Source: a bacterium
Lineage (GTDB): Bacteria > Myxococcota_A > Bradymonadia > UBA7976 > UBA1532
Length of the DNA: 64,000 nucleotides
Assembly: GCA_030427205.1 (NCBI GenBank)
Contig: JAUHXC010000009.1
Span: 186,001-250,000, forward strand
Reading direction: 5' to 3'
The notes under the pieces were generated by a model. The model did not search any database, was not told where the DNA came from, and saw only the letters and a program-made list of their open reading frames with translations. Within the stretch, counting starts at the first letter, position 1. Each line of letters begins with the position of its first letter. The position numbers were made by a program, and so were the translations under genes. This document shows positions 62,293 through 64,000 of this stretch, piece by piece.

Positions 62293-64000
62293 CGCGCGCC
62301 CGCGTCGCCGGGCCCAGGCGGCTCGGCGAGGGCGGCGATCGCGCCCTCGAAGTCCCAGTCGCGGGCCAGCGCGTGAGCCCGGGCGACCGCGCTCTGCCGC
62401 GCGCCGCGGGCGTTGACCAGCCGCTCGAGGCGCTCGATGGCCTCCACGTCGCCGGCCCGCAACAGCTCGATGGCCTCGATGATCAGCCCGCCGTACTCCG
62501 CCGTGTCGATCTGCTCGGGCACGGGGCCGGTGCGCCGCGGGATGTCCACGCTGGCCAGGCCGACGCCGATCTGATCTTCGATGGCGTCGCAGATGTGGTT
62601 GAGGGCCCGGCGCAGCCGCTGCCAGGCCTCGCGCTCTTCGGCGTCGGGGCCCGGCTCGGCCAGCTCGCCGCGCAGCCGCGCCTGCAGCCGGGTCGCCAGG
62701 GTCGAGGCCCACTGGAACGCCTCGACGGCGCCGATGGTGCCGGCGGTGCCCTTGACGTCGTGGATGAGCCGATGCGCCTGATCGATGTCGTCGGCGTCCC
62801 AGGCCTCGCGGTAGTGCGCGTCGAGCCGGCGGGCGCTGCGGGCGAAGCTGGCCAGGAGCCGGGTATAGAGGTCGACATTGCCCGCCACCCGGGTCAGCGC
62901 CCGGCGCACGTCGAGCCCGGGGATGTCGAGCGGGTCGGGTCGCGACTCGCCGCTCGCCGCGGGCGCGCGCTGCTGCCCGCCGATCCAGCGGGCGAGCGTC
63001 TCGTACAGCCGCTCGGGCTCGATGGGTTTGGTCACGTGCGCGTTCATGCCGATGGCGAGGCTCTTCTCCTGCTCGTGGGGCAGGGCGTGGGCGGTCATCG
63101 CGATGATCGGCAGATCGGCGTAGCGCGGCTGCTCGCGGATGCGCCGGGTGGCGGTGATGCCGTCCATCACCGGCATCTGGATGTCCATGAGCACCGCGTC
63201 GAAGTGTTCGTCCGCCAGCCGGGCGAGCGCCACCTGGCCGTTGGGGGCGTGTGCCGTCTCGACGCCGACCGCCGCCAGCAGCTCCTCGGCGACCTGCTGG
63301 TTGATGAGGTTGTCTTCGACCAGCAGGACCCGGCGCCCGGCGAGCGCTTCGCGGGCTTGTCCCTCGCGCCCGCTCGGGCGGGCGGCGCGCTCGGGTCGGC
63401 GCTCTTCGACGCCGAAGATCTGCATCAACGTGTCGTAGAGGATCGACGGGTTGAAGGGCTTGATGAGGAAGCCATCGAGCTGTGTGCGGCCGACCTTCTC
63501 GAGCAGCGTATCGTGGCCGAAGGCGGTGACCATCATCACCGTCGAGACCCGGTCGGGGAAGCGCGCCCGCAGGTGGCGCAGGGTCTCGACCCCGTCCATC
63601 TCGGGCATCTTCCAGTCGACGACCACCAGATCGAAGCGCTGCGCCTCGGCTTCGATGCGGGCCAGCGCGGCCTTGCCCGAGCCGACGGTCGCGACGACGC
63701 AGCCGAAGTCTTCGAGCATGGCGGCCAGCGTCTCGCGGGCGGTCTGGCTGTCGTCGACCACCAGGATGCGCCGCCCGGCGAGGGCCTCGGCGCGCCGCAG
63801 GTCGCGGGTGCCGTGCTCGAAGGGCACGCTCACGGTGAAGGCGCTGCCCACGCCCGGCGCGCTCTCGACCGAGATGTCGCCGCCCATCAGCTCGATGAGC
63901 CGCTTGGAGATCGAGAGGCCGAGGCCGGTGCCGCCATAGCGGCGGGTCGTCGAGATATCGGCTTGGGTGAACGGCTGGAAGAGCTGCCCCACCGACTCGG
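62289..64000 (-). CDS. Hybrid histidine kinase, C-terminal part (ATPase end, two receivers, HPt); 5' end beyond window
   Basis: The window holds the last ~570 residues. The first ~55 end a HATPase_c domain ([17 protein letters not shown]2 box, [16 protein letters not shown]). A first receiver follows (~75-195) with VVDDS, Asp in [12 protein letters not shown] and Lys in IKPF; a second (~220-340) with VEDN, Asp in [11 protein letters not shown] and Lys in TKPI. The HPt domain (~370-460) has the phosphorelay His in [11 protein letters not shown] ~100-residue helical tail ends the protein. The arrangement kinase-receiver-receiver-HPt suggests an internal phosphorelay whose output goes to the cyclase-linked receiver encoded immediately downstream in the same overlapping operon. 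The sensor region is not visible. Confidence 0.9.
   Translation of the reverse strand, partial: ESVGQLFQPFTQADISTTRRYGGTGLGLSISKRLIELMGGDISVESAPGVGSAFTVSVPFEHGTRDLRRAEALAGRRILVVDDSQTARETLAAMLEDFGCVVATVGSGKAALARIEAEAQRFDLVVVDWKMPEMDGVETLRHLRARFPDRVSTVMMVTAFGHDTLLEKVGRTQLDGFLIKPFNPSILYDTLMQIFGVEERRPERAARPSGREGQAREALAGRRVLLVEDNLINQQVAEELLAAVGVETAHAPNGQVALARLADEHFDAVLMDIQMPVMDGITATRRIREQPRYADLPIIAMTAHALPHEQEKSLAIGMNAHVTKPIEPERLYETLARWIGGQQRAPAASGESRPDPLDIPGLDVRRALTRVAGNVDLYTRLLASFARSARRLDAHYREAWDADDIDQAHRLIHDVKGTAGTIGAVEAFQWASTLATRLQARLRGELAEPGPDAEEREAWQRLRRALNHICDAIEDQIGVGLASVDIPRRTGPVPEQIDTAEYGGLIIEAIELLRAGDVEAIERLERLVNARGARQSAVARAHALARDWDFEGAIAALAEPPGPGDAGAR

Overview
The window is very GC-rich, densely coded DNA with almost no non-coding sequence, no RNA genes and no insertion sequences that I can see. 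It most probably comes from a member of the Myxococcota. One secreted protein (56780-60007) ends in a MYXO-CTERM-type tail (Cys-containing segment, hydrophobic helix, Arg cluster). Several lipoproteins carry the MopE-type CNGxDDDCDGxxDE motif behind acidic Pro/Met-rich linkers. Eukaryote-like Ser/Thr kinases, PKD and thrombospondin type 3 repeats are abundant. The class cannot be fixed from the sequence alone.

Layout. 1-3327: end of a surface-sensing kinase cassette (kinase tail, PEGA/TPR-like membrane protein, two Cys-rich lipoproteins). 3479-7684 (minus): a phage-like small protein and a giant pseudokinase-kinase-SRPBCC-degenerate cyclase fusion. 8576-12266: a FisR-type sigma-54 activator divergent from a DUF1641-sulfide:quinone oxidoreductase operon, with a near-consensus sigma-54 promoter and two direct upstream repeats between them. 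12281-17124: an acyltransferase, repeat lipoproteins and a YbjN-like protein. 17298-19247: a rhomboid protease with a C-terminal extension. 19382-43167: five very large co-directional surface proteins (PKD, TSP3, MopE, propeller and cohesin-like/dockerin-like modules), about 24 kb. 43328-51736: a STAND NTPase (degenerate phosphoesterase, NACHT, pentapeptide, WD40) convergent with a tightly overlapping operon for an HtrA-like protease, a MACPF-hemopexin pore protein and a DUF697 membrane protein. 52016-60007: a second, complete kinase cassette (kinase, 2-TM protein, MopE/FGE-like lipoprotein, VWA/MYXO-CTERM protein). 60019-64000 (minus): a CAP-domain protein, a response-regulator adenylate cyclase and the end of a hybrid histidine kinase.

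How the parts may work together. The sulfide block is a self-contained regulon: persulfide sensing through three cysteines, then sigma-54 activation of sulfide oxidation. The 19-43 kb proteins look like an extracellular assembly whose members share a C-terminal cohesin-like beta domain and a calcium-binding dockerin-like helix module. The 43-52 kb island combines a sensor NTPase, a protease and a pore-former, none with a visible export signal. This is the arrangement expected of a conflict or regulated-death system and is the most novel-looking part of the window. The two kinase cassettes are paralogous and may couple cell-surface Cys-rich proteins to cytoplasmic phosphorylation.
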